Position numbers and translations under genes: made by a program. From contig OY725488.1 of assembly GCA_963281255.1 (NCBI GenBank), positions 12,001,524 to 12,065,523 on the forward strand: 64,000 nucleotides of DNA, in the 5' to 3' direction. The first letter of the stretch is position 1. Every line of letters starts with the position of its first letter. The notes below the pieces were generated by a model. The model did not search any database. It had not been told where the DNA came from and saw only the letters and a program-made list of their open reading frames with translations. Shown piece after piece: positions 47,328 through 57,969 of the stretch. The DNA comes from Aphrocallistes beatrix (Eukaryota > Porifera > Hexactinellida > Sceptrulophora > Aphrocallistidae).

Positions 47328-47706
47328 CACCATTTGAAATATATCCAATACGACCAACTTTGAAACAATCTACGATGAACACCTTTTACATTTATTGGGA
47401 TAATAACTGGGCACATTTATACAAAAGATTGTTTAGCAACATTTATCTCTCCACAAGGATTAAGAGAGAATAGCACTGCTCTGGCCTATTGGCAATGGGA
47501 AATGACCGGCAAGGAAAGCATGTTGCGTCAGGGAAAATCTTAAAGGAGTCGTATATTCGTGTCTTCAGCCCAGAATTCAATTATTAGTATTTTGATGGGA
47601 CGATTAATGATGGTGAACAGGCAACAATGGACCTCAAAATGCGCATAATGTGCAAAGATAAATTAGTTCCAGCAAATTCAAAGTTACTTTGAACTACAAA
47701 GAATAG
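47328..47706 (+). pseudogene. CC-beta exon-2 remnant, copy 3
   Basis: It aligns with exon 2 of the CC-beta genes (KDCLATFISPQGLRENSTAL, AYWQWEMTG). The acceptor CTTCTAG has become CTTCTAA, small deletions shift the frame, and the NYYYFDG block carries an in-frame stop. No exon 1 is found upstream. The downstream module follows after a Tc1-like insertion. Confidence 0.75.
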
Positions 47707-47776
47707 TAGCCACCATCTCAATACAGTTATTTAGAGATATAACTAATAATAGTGATGCTCTATCTAGTCTGATATA

Positions 47777-48863
47777 CAGAGTGGTCCATAAGTAGTGACC
47801 TAATTTTGATTTGCTATCATTTCAAAATGAATAACGGCAAACTTAATTTGGTAAAAAGTATTAAATATTATACACACTTGGGAGATATAGAATCCATCCT
47901 CAACAGGAATCTAGTCATTGATGATGTGCTCTATCCTATCTCCACGATTTCTGATGGTTTTCTGCATGTTTGATGCTTTCTAGAGACCTAGCAGTCTTTG
48001 GAGCTCCAATTCTGGTCTTATCTGCAACAGTTCCATGCTGCTCAAAGTTCTGAACCATTTTCTCATCCTCCTAGCTCAGCGACGAGACAGATTCCTGCTT
48101 TCGCTTTGAAATGGAGTATAATGTTTTAAGAATATATTTACAAATATTTCCTCCATGGGTGGAAACGTGTTTAGAAACTCTCCCGTATCTGAAAATATTG
48201 ACACTCGTACTATGGTATTTAGATCTGTTAGATACAAGTGTCGTACAATGATTTCTATTGTGAGAGTAAAGCCGTACATAGTATTGTATAGAAATGGTGT
48301 GAAAAATTATTTCCCATTTTTTTGCAGAGGTGTGAAAATTTCGCTTAGATTTTCGAACTTAATCTTAGAATCATCATCTGACACCTACATGCCAATTTTC
48401 GTATCTCTACGACTTGCCAATTCTTCAATCAATTCGGGCAAACAAACAAACAAACAAAAAATTCTAGCATTTTAATATACGTATAAGATTTGTATCACAA
48501 AGTATTTAAAAAACTCTACATTACTAGTTGTCGTCCTTCAATAAAAAATTCAACTTAATACATTATCCTTTTTCGCTAGAGGAGGAATCAGGGCTGGTTG
48601 ACAACAACAAATATTTTGCAGATAAGACCAGAATTGGAACTCCAAAGACTGCTAGGTCTCTAGAAAGAATCAAACATGCAGAAAACGATCAGAAATCGTG
48701 GAGGCAGGATAGAGCACATCATCAATGACTAGACCCCTGTTGAGGATGGATTCTATATCTTCCAAGTGTATAATATTCAATAGTTTCTACCAAATTAAGT
48801 TGCCGTTATTCGTTTTGAAATGAAAGCAAATCAAAATTAGGTCACTACTTATGGATAACCCTG
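47777..48863. mobile_element. Tc1-like element carrying NHL sequence between long inverted arms
   Basis: The ends CAGAGTGGTCCATAAGTAGT and the inverse of CAGGGTTATCCATAAGTAGT lie between TA sites (47775-47776, 48864-48865). The arms are about 250 bp, nearly perfect (47777-48030 and 48600-48863). The right arm encodes ADKTRIGTPKTARSLERIKH, like the linker after the helix-turn-helix of Tc1 transposases; the left arm holds the same in inverse. Between the arms are an NHL gene fragment (minus, 48076-48279) and a short Helitron-like piece. No catalytic domain. Partial copies lie at 53445-54280 (left arm mostly lost) and 62523-62751 (left arm only). Confidence 0.65.
48076..48279 (-). pseudogene. 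NHL-repeat fragment inside Tc1-like element
   Basis: Reads LYLTDLNTIVRVSIFSDTGE, a clear NHL blade, with poor flanking sequence. The duplicated copy is at 53519-53728. Confidence 0.6.
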
Positions 48864-48889
48864 TATAATATATTGATAGCTCTATTCTA

Positions 48890-49410
48890 TTCTCGTATCG
48901 GACAGATGTAGGATATTTGGTTCGGATATTTGGTTCGATATTTGGATCGGACAGAGGTAGGATATTTGGTTTTTCATAATAGGCGGGAAATTATTAGGAA
49001 ATAAGGTAATTATGCTAACTCGTATTCAGGGTTTCATCCAGCTTTCCAAAGTCATACGCCTAAATGGGCGCCACCATTTTTCTACGCGCCTAGACTCTGC
49101 ATTTGTATATATGTTTTATGCCACGCGCCTAAGTAGGCGTATGCCGCGCGCCTAAATCATACGCCTAATTATGATCCATGGGACCAAATACGCGCCTCTA
49201 GGCGCGCCCAGTACGCCTGGATGAAAGCCTGCTCGTATTGGTACGTATGTAAGGATGTAAATAGTAATTTCGTAAAGAATAGCCCCCTCCAATACTCGCG
49301 GGAAATGAAGAAAGATGACAATGAGGTTATCACCCATGATGAGTGAGAGCATTCTCGACCATAATAAAGCAAATATTACTACGTATCATGCATGAGTGGA
49401 TCCATTTATT
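48890..49410 (+). repeat. Downstream module of CC-beta cassette, copy 3
   Basis: Landmarks GATAGCTCTATTCTATTCTC, TTGGTACGTATGTAAGGATG, AATGAGGTTATCACCCATGA and CATGAGTGGATCC, interrupted by the 205-bp MITE. Confidence 0.65.
49027..49231. mobile_element. hAT-like MITE with proven empty site
   Basis: 205 bp, ends CAGGGTTTCATCCAG and CTGGATGAAAGCCTG, 8-bp duplication CTCGTATT (49019-49026, 49232-49239). The paralogous segment has a single CTCGTATT at 54384-54391. The interior repeats GCGCGCCTA and ACGCCTAA words. Confidence 0.9.
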
Positions 49411-49417
49411 AGTAATA

Positions 49418-49580
49418 CAGTCAAGGTCGCTTATCATTAACACCTTGGGGAAGTCTGTATATGATAGAGAGACTTCATATTAAGCAAACTTGACCTAATA
49501 CAAATCCTATGCAAATGTTGAATTGGGACCAGAGAGTTTGTTCACAATAAACGAATGTTTGTATTAAGTGAACCTAACTG
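49418..49580. mobile_element. CAGTCAAGGTCGC MITE
   Basis: 163 bp between TA sites. Shared by the duplicate at 54573, so it inserted before the segmental duplication. Confidence 0.8.
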
Positions 49581-49924
49581 TATCTGTGTCGCCGCAGAGC
49601 CAAGAACGACTCTCCGCTATGACCGGAAATATTTTTAATTGCCACGAGTTGCCAATTAGGGAATACTTAAATGTAAATAATATAATTAGGTAAATTAGTT
49701 TTCACTACAGTACTGCCCTCATGAATAAAGATTCCACTTTCACACTCAATTGGACACTATTTCAAACCTAAAAAGCTCTCTTTCACTGAGTTATTATTCA
49801 TATCACACTCCAAAATGCTCACTTTGGCTCTCCCTCCAATTTAGGTCATTTTCTTAATTCGAATGGATTAGATCTTATTCCTACTTAAATTTTAGGTCTT
49901 ATTCCGATTCCCCCTCACAGTAAT

Positions 49925-50345
49925 ACAATCAGTCCATCTCAACAGAGTGTGCTTGTAAGGACAGTGGAGATATACTAACCAGAGTACCTTCAGTAGTAGA
50001 CATGGGATGATGACATGGGATGATGATATGATAGTGATATGCTATGAGAAATGGATATGAATATTGGCTTAATTTGTCCAGAATCGATTAGATTTAAATG
50101 AATCACATATTTGAGCCAAGATTGAAAATGCAAATTCGAATTTGATAAAATGAAAGCGAAAGGCAATTAAGGTAATTAAATTCGTTACAATCGCTTTTAA
50201 AAATATTCGTAGAACAGGGATTAAATTTATCATCCGATTCATATATCCCAGAAATCATGAGGTAGTAGATATCTTCTCTTCTCACAGCGAATGAGTAAAG
50301 GTAAGAGGAAATTTTAAACATAAAGCCACATGTCAAGAATAAAGT
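49925..50345 (-). pseudogene. 7TM type-b remnant
   Basis: 49925-50050 is a close copy of 32185-32290, part of the type-b gene (CAGAGTGTGCTTGTAAGGAC, AGAGTACCTTCAGTAGTAGA). The following minus-strand frame (50336-50103) reads RREDIYYLMISGIYESDDKF, matching the RKRYLLVRNIRNISDDD region. Several stops and gaps; the C-terminal half is absent. Confidence 0.7.
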
Positions 50346-50754
50346 ATGACGTAGAGGTCAAATTTTGTGATTTGTATCAAACACCATTTTGAGGAATTTT
50401 TATATAAACTTCAAATTGCAACCTCACTCCCGTTCGAAAGGATACGTTTCTTGTTAACCAAGGCACCATTTTGCGAATCGTTATCCTTAGATAAGGAAGT
50501 ATCCAAATTATTTTCCATTCTAGATTTGATTTAAAATACGCATTTTACATCAAAGGAAAATGTTGGATTTGTACGGCATCTTGAAGCTTTTACATAGTAG
50601 ATTTGATCTTGTAAAATCCTGAACGCCTGGACAAGTGATGGAAAACTTAAACAGTAAGCATGCATGCACTATATTATAGAACCTTGCAACTAAAATCATT
50701 TACAAACTTCACTTTGTAATCTTAAATTAGTGACATAGCATTCAATTTAATAAT

Positions 50755-50870
50755 TTGCAGAATAAGTATTATTATCCTCCAAATGAGTTAATTCCAAATA
50801 TAACCAGATAAGGCATTAAAGTAAAGACTTTCAGTGAAGATATCCTTTCAGAAACATAAATCACAATTCT
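50755..50870 (+). other. CC-beta promoter-upstream stub
   Basis: GCAGAATAAGTATTATTATC, AATTCCAAATATAACCAGA and GATATCCTTTCAGAAACA match the sequence 100-200 bp upstream of the CC-beta genes (33063 and 40919). The TATA box and gene are gone. Same at 57747-57860. Confidence 0.65.
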
Positions 50871-50930
50871 AAAACACACACCCAAATCCAAATTTGCATG
50901 AACTTTGTGTAAGCATACATTACTTTCAGG

Positions 50931-51148
50931 CTAAGTTGACTAATTCATTGAAATATGATGAAGAATTATGAATTATTCAAAATCTCAAACATTAGTGCCG
51001 ATTCTATGCCCAAAAGTGGTTAAAAGGTTGTTCATGTTATATACCTCTAACATTCCTCAGTCACTAAGCGATATATCAAATATTTTTTCATTATTTTAGT
51101 TTCAAATTTTGACTAATTCATTGATAACTCATGAATTAGTCAACTTAG
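50931..51148. mobile_element. MITE with perfect 18-bp ends and proven empty site
   Basis: Ends CTAAGTTGACTAATTCAT and its exact inverse. 8-bp duplication CTTTCAGG (50923-50930, 51149-51156). A single CTTTCAGG is found in the paralogous segment at 57918-57925. Confidence 0.88.
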
Positions 51149-51550
51149 CTTTCAGGAGTGTCTAGAAATAATTAAGAATAATTTTATATAATAAATATTT
51201 ACTAAGGTATTAATTCTAAAACTGTGTAGCCAATACTGTTTGTATTTACGTTTAGTTGCATTCTAAAATACAAATTTGGGACTTATCAGAATCTCAATAG
51301 AGAATATCCTATAGTATATAGTGGCTGAATAATTTGGAAAAAACAATTCATTCACCACTAAACTTTAAGATTATGAAATATATATGCTTTGATTATTCTG
51401 TAATCATTGTACTTAGTTGGATGAAAGCAATATTAAATTTTCAATCATCCAACAGAGCATATCAGATTTTAGACTATAAGCAATTTTTTAGAGTATAAAT
51501 TAACACAATCTTATTCAATAATATAATTAGCCAAATCGAAAAATAAAGAA

Positions 51551-52672
51551 ATGTTTTATAACTTGACTGTAATCTTGGGATCCGTGATAACTTTGCCACT
51601 TACTGTGATCTGTGCGTTGGTGTCCATTATCTGGAATGTATATTTCGTGAGAAAGATAGTACAGTATATCCGCTCATACCGTCATTGCGTTGAAAAGGCA
51701 AAATCAGATCCATTCGGAAATCTTTCAGAAAAAGCCTTCCATCACAAATCTGAGTTCATTAAATACGTATTTCTACTAATAATCAACATCACTGAGTGTG
51801 GTTCCATGTCATTATTTGTATTAGGAGATAGTTTAGCTGAGATCTCAAAAGCTTACAGACTTACAGACGTAAACTGCACCAAAATGTTGACACAATTTTT
51901 TAAAGTAGAAACCAAGCTAATGTATGGGAATCCGATCAATTCCATCCTACTGTCTATTGGACAATCAGGAGTATTGGTATTTCTAGCACTTGGCATTTGT
52001 CTGATGAAGTTCCTTCATGAAAACTTCCATAACATCCATTCCACTGCATTTCATTCTATAAGACGCCTGCTGGTAGTCACGTGCCTGCTTGAAGTTCTTC
52101 TCATCACTACGGGATCTGTACCACAGCTGATGATCATTAACATTGTTCTTGTACCAATACTGAGCTTCATCTATTTCCTTATTTGGGTTAAGCACACTCG
52201 GATGTTCTACAGAACTCTAAGATGGAGGTCAGTAGAGTTGAGAATTAGAAGTAACAACGAAAGATTGGTCAGAAGAGCAGTCATCAGCTGTCATCAGTTT
52301 CTCGTCGTTATGTGCTGTTTCGGAATAGCAATTCTGTGCTTAAATTTGTCTGAATTTCTAGACAATATCTTCGCACTACTCACTATCGTTCTACAAAACG
52401 GTCCGTGTCTATTCAATCATCTTTATGGAACTGCTTACTACAAGCCAGTGCTTGTTACTGAACAACAGATTGAAGCGTTTAGACTCGCTTATGATATAGA
52501 AGATTCTGCCCCTTTCATCCTTGAATCAATAGCATTTATTTTACTTGGATCTCAGTATTTGTTGTGCACTGCTGTGTTCTTTGGTCGCATTCTTATCAAT
52601 CAACTGAAATATCGCTATGGCTACGTACAAACTAGGTTTACACCTAACCTGACTCAGAGGCTACTCAAGTGA
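51551..52672 (+). CDS. 7TM-type membrane protein, type a, copy B (intact)
   Basis: 373 aa in one exon. Hydrophobic segments at about residues 3-30, 73-97, 133-158, 170-190, 195-220, 238-272 and 322-345 suggest seven membrane passes. Between the fifth and sixth lies the basic loop HTRMFYRTLRWRSVELRIRS, the block shared with type b. The tail KYRYGYVQTRFTPNLTQRLL is conserved in all copies. No known receptor signature (no DRY, no NPxxY) is seen, so I call it receptor-like only by topology. ATG follows AAATAAAGAA as in copy D. The upstream region contains the CC-beta promoter stub and a decayed type-b gene. Confidence 0.85.
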   Translation: MFYNLTVILGSVITLPLTVICALVSIIWNVYFVRKIVQYIRSYRHCVEKAKSDPFGNLSEKAFHHKSEFIKYVFLLIINITECGSMSLFVLGDSLAEISKAYRLTDVNCTKMLTQFFKVETKLMYGNPINSILLSIGQSGVLVFLALGICLMKFLHENFHNIHSTAFHSIRRLLVVTCLLEVLLITTGSVPQLMIINIVLVPILSFIYFLIWVKHTRMFYRTLRWRSVELRIRSNNERLVRRAVISCHQFLVVMCCFGIAILCLNLSEFLDNIFALLTIVLQNGPCLFNHLYGTAYYKPVLVTEQQIEAFRLAYDIEDSAPFILESIAFILLGSQYLLCTAVFFGRILINQLKYRYGYVQTRFTPNLTQRLLK

Positions 52673-52869
52673 ACAAAGCTGATTTTATTAAATCCTGTCA
52701 TGTGTAGAGAATTGTAGCTGTTTATTAGTTTATTTGTATCACAAGTATTTGAAAAACTCTACACTAGTGGTTGTTGTGCTTGCATTAAAATATTCAACTC
52801 AATATACATTTTACATTTTCGCTTAAGGAGGAATAACAGCAGGGGGCTGGTCGACAACAACACATACTA

Positions 52870-53440
52870 TTTTAGTACTATTTAGCTAGTTAATAGTATA
52901 CTCAATGAAATGCATTGTTAATACGTTCTTGATTTTTCAATAAATTGGAATGTTTTGCCAGATGAAAGAATTTAGTATTGTTTATTAACAACATATCTAT
53001 GCGTTTGGTATAGTGTCAAACTAAAAATAAAAGTGGTGATTGTTGTTTGAATCAGTGATAAAGACATCTAGATCAAGTAAAATGTTATCTAGGCTCAGTG
53101 AACTGTCCAATACCAGACCCTCTTCTTCCTAGATCAGCGACGAGACGGACTTCTGATTTCGCTTCGAAATATTTTACATAAATATTTCTCCTTGTATCGT
53201 GTTTAGAAACTCTCCCGTGTCTGAAAATATTGGCACTCGTACTATAGTATTTTGATCTGTTTTCCTATTCTAAATTATTTTTGAGATATAAAATTGATTA
53301 TTGGAATTGATTGCGATCACATGAAGTTACTAGAGTCCTCCCAGGGCATGTCTTGCCTTCGATACAGCTACTGTAACCTGCATTTTTTGTAGCGGGGGAC
53401 AGTTGGTACTTCTACCACTCCCACATCTCGAATCATTGGA
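52870..53440 (-). pseudogene. NHL-gene fragments in the 3' flank of copy B
   Basis: The minus strand around 53130-53045 reads GSGIGQFTEPR, and around 53270-53180 TDQNTIVRVPIFSDTGEFLN, both NHL-like, broken by stops. Collinear fragments lie at 61640-61870. The rest of this stretch is duplicated flank. Confidence 0.5.
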
Positions 53441-53518
53441 GCTCTTTGGAGCTCCAATTCTGGTCTTATCTGCAACAGTTCCATGCTGCTCAAACTTCTG
53501 AACCATTTTCTCATCCTC

Positions 53519-53728
53519 CTAGCTCAGCGACGAGACAGATCCCTGCTTTCGCTTTGAAATGGAGTATAATGTTTTAAGATTATATTTTACAAATATTTCC
53601 TCCATGGGTGGAAACGTGTTTAGAAACTCTCCCGTATCTGAAAATATTGACACTCGTACTATGGTATTTAGATCTGTTAGATACACGTGTCGTACAATGA
53701 TTTCTATTGTGAGAGTAAAGCCGTACAT
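53519..53728 (-). pseudogene. NHL-repeat fragment (duplicate of 48076)
   Basis: Reads VYLTDLNTIVRVSIFSDTGE. Part of the segmental duplication. Confidence 0.6.
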
Positions 53729-54572
53729 AGCATTGTATAGAAATGGTGTGAAAAAAAAATTTTTTGCAGAGGAGTGAAAATTTTGCTTATATTTTCGAAC
53801 TTAATCTTAGAATCATCATCTGACACCTACATGCCAATTCTTCAATCAATTTGGACAAACAAACAAACAAACAAAAAATCCTAGCATTTTAATATATAAG
53901 ATTTGTATCACAAAGTATTTAAAAAACTCTACATTACTAGTTGTCGTCCTTCAATAAAAAATTCAACTTAATACATTATCCTTTTTCGCTAGAGGAGGAA
54001 TCAGGGCTGGTTGACAACAACAAATATTTTGCAGATAAGACCAGAATTGGAACTCCAAAGACTGCTAGGTCTCTAGAAAGAATCAAACATGCAGAAAACG
54101 ATCAGAAATCGTGGAGGCAGGATAGAGCACATCATCAATGACTAGACCCCTGTTGAGGATGGATTCTATATCTTCCAAGTGTATAATATTCAATAGTATC
54201 TACCAAATTAAGTTGCCGTTATTCGTTTTGAAATGATGGCAAATCAAAATTAGGTCACTACTTATCGATAACCCTGTATAATATATTGATAGCTCTATTC
54301 TATTCTCGTATCGGACAGAGGTAGGATATTTGGTTTTTCATAATAGGCGGGAAATTATTTAGGAAATAAGGTAATTATGCTAACTCGTATTGGTACGTAT
54401 GTAAGGATGTAAATAGTAATTTCGTAAAGAATAGCCCCCTCCAATACTCGCGGGAAAAAAAGAAAGATGACAATGAGGTTATCACCCATGATGAGTGAGA
54501 GCATTCTCGACCATAATAAAGCAAATATTACTACGTATCATGCATGAGTGGATCCATTTATTAGTAATAATA

Positions 54573-54735
54573 CAGTCAAAGTCGCTTATCATTAACACCT
54601 TGGGGAAGTCTGTATATGATATAGAGACTTCATATTAAGCAAACTTGACCTAATACAAATCCTATGGAACTGTTGAATTGGGACCAGAGAGTTTGTTCAC
54701 AATAAACGATTGTTCGTATTAAGTGAACCTAACAG
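54573..54735. mobile_element. CAGTCAAAGTCGC MITE (duplicate of 49418)
   Basis: Between TA sites (54571-54572, 54736-54737). The right end is mutated to AACAG. Confidence 0.75.
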
Positions 54736-54824
54736 TATCTGTGTCGCCGCAGAGCCAGGAACGACTCTCCGCTATGACGTGAAATATTTTTAATTGTCAC
54801 GAGTTGTCAATTAGGGAATACTTA

Positions 54825-56135
54825 CGAGGGGCACTCGAAAAGTTTTGACGTTCACCTACATATCAAATAGTTAGTATGAAGATTTACATTACATTTTTTC
54901 AAAATACTCTCCATGAGACTCTATACATTTTTTCATTCTACTAAACCACTTCTGAAAACACATTTTCCACTCATCTTTGGGTATGGCTTCGATTACCTTG
55001 AAAAGTGCCCCCGCCAGCTCCTCATTCGATGAAAATCTCCTTCCACGCAACTCATTCTTTATCGTAGGGAACAGCCAGAAGTCGCAAGGGGCTAGGTCTG
55101 GACTGTAGGGAGGATGGGGCAGTGTTCTAAGTCCACAATCTTCCAAAAACTCGCGAGTTCTGAGTGCGGTGTGAGATAATACGTTATCATGATGGAGCAA
55201 AATTCCCCTGACGCCCGTCTTTTCACGCTGTGAATTTATTTCTGTGATGACTTTGGGGAGGCATACTGTGGTGTACCAATCGGCAGTAACTGTTTTTCTA
55301 TCCTCAAGCGCCACAGCTGCTACAAACCCACTGGATCTGAAAAAAATTGCCCACATTTGCTTCCCTACAGATTTCGCCCTTCGTACTTTTGTTGGGGGTG
55401 GAGCATCTTCTTCCACCCACTCCTTCGATTGTTGTTTTGTTTCCGGATCATAATGGTATATCCATGTTTCATCCCCTGTAAGAATATCCGAAACAGCCCT
55501 TGAAGTTCCATTATCAAATCTTTTGAGCATAATTTTGCAAAAGTCAACTCGGGCCGATTTTTGCTCTAAAGTCAAAGAATGGGGGATCCAGCGGGCACAC
55601 AACTTTCGTAGACAAAGTTCTTTATGTATAATGGTATTAATAGTCCCCGATGAGAGGCCAGTTTCATGCTCTATCTGAGCGTATGTAACATGAGAATCCT
55701 GGATCACTAGTTCCAATACTTGATCCACATTTTGCTCATTGTGGGAAACACTCGGCCTCCCTGCACGAGGAGCATCCTCCAGAACGAAGTTCCCATGAGT
55801 AAATTCTCTGTACCATCGCTCAATTGTACTCAAAGAAGGAGCAACATCTAGGAAATGTTCCTGTAAAGTTTCATGGATCTCCTGCCTCGTCTTCTTCATT
55901 TTGAATAAAATCAAAATCATTGCACGAAAATCACGTCTTGTGAAATCTGAGGATGATGCAAGCAAGTTAGAAGCCATGCAGACTAACAAGTCAAATATTT
56001 CTGAAAGTATGAAAGATAAATGAATGAAATTTTCAGTGTATGCTAATAACCGCAGAATGAAACGAATTAGCAATAAATCTTTCTTCTAGATTAATGGTTT
56101 CATAGCAAACGTCAAAACTTTTCGAGTGCCCTACG
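54825..56135 (-). mobile_element. Complete mariner element with intact transposase
   Basis: 1311 bp. Inverted ends of about 29 bp with two mismatches: left GCACTCGAAAAGTTTTGACG, right its inverse. The TA duplication lies at 54823-54824 and 56136-56137. The paralogous segment has the uninterrupted site with one TA at 49668-49669 (GAATACTTAAATG). The transposase lies on the minus strand. Confidence 0.95.
54889..55977 (-). CDS. Mariner transposase (DD34D)
   Basis: Cut-and-paste transposase of the IS630-Tc1-mariner superfamily. The frame is open from 56073, but ATG at 55977 (MASNLLASSSDFTRRDFRAM) fits the usual mariner start and gives 362 aa. Paired helix-turn-helix regions fill about residues 10-120. 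The linker motif WxPHxL appears as RWIPHSL. The catalytic triad is visible: Asp in TGDETWIYH, Asp in LLHHDN, then 34 residues to Asp in CDFWLF, after YSPDLAP. No stops or frameshifts. With intact ends, a TA duplication and an empty paralogous site, this copy looks young and possibly active. Confidence 0.95.
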   Translation of the reverse strand: MASNLLASSSDFTRRDFRAMILILFKMKKTRQEIHETLQEHFLDVAPSLSTIERWYREFTHGNFVLEDAPRAGRPSVSHNEQNVDQVLELVIQDSHVTYAQIEHETGLSSGTINTIIHKELCLRKLCARWIPHSLTLEQKSARVDFCKIMLKRFDNGTSRAVSDILTGDETWIYHYDPETKQQSKEWVEEDAPPPTKVRRAKSVGKQMWAIFFRSSGFVAAVALEDRKTVTADWYTTVCLPKVITEINSQREKTGVRGILLHHDNVLSHTALRTREFLEDCGLRTLPHPPYSPDLAPCDFWLFPTIKNELRGRRFSSNEELAGALFKVIEAIPKDEWKMCFQKWFSRMKKCIESHGEYFEKM

Positions 56136-56388
56136 TAAATGTAAATAATCTAATTAGGTAAATTAGTTTTCACTACAGTACTGCCCTCATGAATAAAGAT
56201 TCCACTTCCACACTCAATTGGACACTATTTCAAATCTAAGAAGCTCTCTTTCACTGAGTTCTTATACATATCACTCTACAAAATGCTCACTTTGGCTCTC
56301 CCTCCAATTTAGGTCATATTCTTAATTCGAATGGATTAGATCTTATTCCTACTTCAATTTTAGGTCTTATTCTGATTCCCCCTCACAG

Positions 56389-56896
56389 GGGAACGCTGAA
56401 AGTGTCCTACGCCTGAGTTCGGAATCTGTCCTACGATTATTTCGAGTCCGGAATCTGTCCTACGCCTGAGTCCGGAATCTGTCCTACGCTTGAGTCCGGA
56501 ATCTGTCCTACGCCTGAGTTCGGAATCTGTCCCACGATTATTCCGAGTTTTCCAGTGGGTTTTGTGGGTTTTTGTGTGGGTTTGTGTGGGTTTTTCTTTT
56601 TTTTTTTTGTGTGGGTTTCTGTGGGTTTTTGTGTTTTCTTTTTCTGTGGGTTTCTGTGTTTTTTTTGTGGGTATTCCCACTGATATCCTGTGGGAATGGG
56701 TTTTGAAATTCTATTCCCACGGCAACCCTGACAGATTCCGAACTCAGGCGTAGGACAGATTCCGAACTCAGGCGTAGGACAAATTCAGAACTAGAGATAG
56801 TCGTAAGACAGATTCCGAACTCAGGCGTAGGACAGATTCCGAACTCGAAATAGTCGTAGGACAGATTCCGAACAGTTTTTACAGAATCAGGCGACT
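56389..56896. mobile_element. Mutator-like element with tandem-repeat arms
   Basis: 508 bp bordered by CCCTCACAG at 56380-56388 and 56897-56905, a 9-bp duplication. The empty site is a single CCCTCACAG at 49912-49920. Left arm: five or six copies of a unit of about 24 bp (GAGTTCGGAATCTGTCCTAC). Right arm: the inverse unit repeated about six times. Between them is a T/G-rich tract of GTGGGTTTTTGTGT type (56550-56680). No coding sequence. The 9-bp duplication and tandemly repeated ends suggest a MULE or foldback. Confidence 0.75.
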
Positions 56897-56924
56897 CCCT
56901 CACAGTAATACTCGTACAATCAGT

Positions 56925-57340
56925 CCATCCCAACAGAGTGTGCTTGTAAGGACAGTGGAGATATACTAACCAGAGTACCTTCAGTAGTAGACATGGGATG
57001 ATGACATGGGATGATGATATGGTAGTGATATGCTATGAGAAATGGATATGAATATTGGCTTAATTTGTCCAGAATCGATTAGATTTAAATGAATCACATA
57101 TTTGAGCCAAGATTGAAAATGCAAATTCGAATTTGATAAAATGAAAGCGAAAGGCAATTAAGGTAATTAAATTCGTTACAATCGCTTTTAAAATATCCAT
57201 AGAACAAGGATTAAATTTATCATCCGATTCATATATCCCAGAAATCATGAGGTAGTAGATATCTTCTCTTCTCACAGCGAATGAGTAAAGGTAAGAGGAA
57301 ATTTTAAACATAAAGCCACATGTCAAGAATAAAGTATGAC
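56925..57340 (-). pseudogene. 7TM type-b remnant (duplicate of 49925)
   Basis: Same content as 49925-50345. The frame 57326-57060 reads RREDIYYLMISGIYESDDKF and then diverges by a small indel. Confidence 0.7.
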
Positions 57341-57746
57341 GTAGAGGTCAAATTTTGTGATTTGTATCAAACACCATTTTGAGGAATTTTTATATAAACT
57401 TCAAATTACAACCTCACTCCCGTTCGAAAGGATACGTTTCTTGTTAACCAAGGCACCATTTTGCGAATCGTTATCCTTAGATAAGGAAGTATCCAAATTA
57501 TTTAAAAGTTTTCCATTCTAGATTTGATTTAAAATACGCATTTTGCATCAAAGGAAAATGTTGGATTTGTACTATCTTGAAGCTTTTACATAGTAGATTT
57601 GATCTAGTAAAATCCTGAACGCCAGGACAAGTGATGGAAAACTTGAACAGTAAGCATTTATGCACTATATTATAGAACCTTGCAACTAAAATCATTTACA
57701 AACTTCATTCTGTAATCTTAAATTCGTGACATAGCATTCAATTTAA

Positions 57747-57860
57747 TAATTGGAGAATAAGTATTATTATCCTCCAAATGAACTAATTCCAAATATCATC
57801 AAATAAGGCATTAGAGTAAAGAGTTTCAGTGAAGATATCCTTTCTGAAACATAAATCACA
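57747..57860 (+). other. CC-beta promoter-upstream stub (duplicate)
   Basis: Partner of 50755-50870, with the same loss of TATA box and gene. Confidence 0.6.
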
Positions 57861-57969
57861 ATTCTAAAATACACACCCAAATCCAACTTTGCATGAACTT
57901 TGTGTAAGCATACATTACTTTCAGGAGTTTCTAGAAATAATTATGAATAATTTGATATAATAAATATTT

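Larger units (their letters stand above)
47996..51207. repeat. Segmental duplication, left copy
   Basis: Nearly collinear and near-identical with 53445-57976. Starts at TTTGGAGCTCCAATTCTGGT, ends at AATATTTACTAAGG. Left-only insertions: a 205-bp MITE (49027-49231) and a 218-bp MITE (50931-51148). Right-only insertions: a mariner and a 508-bp repeat element. Confidence 0.85.

Noticed and set aside
48528..48728. 66-aa frame, identical at 53941-54141, as a conserved gene
   Set aside because: Identity is due to the segmental duplication. The sequence is the arm of a Tc1-like element.
56360..56933. Three overlapping frames with repeated Arg/Thr/Lys or hydrophobic motifs
   Set aside because: Translations of the tandem-repeat element in several frames, not proteins.
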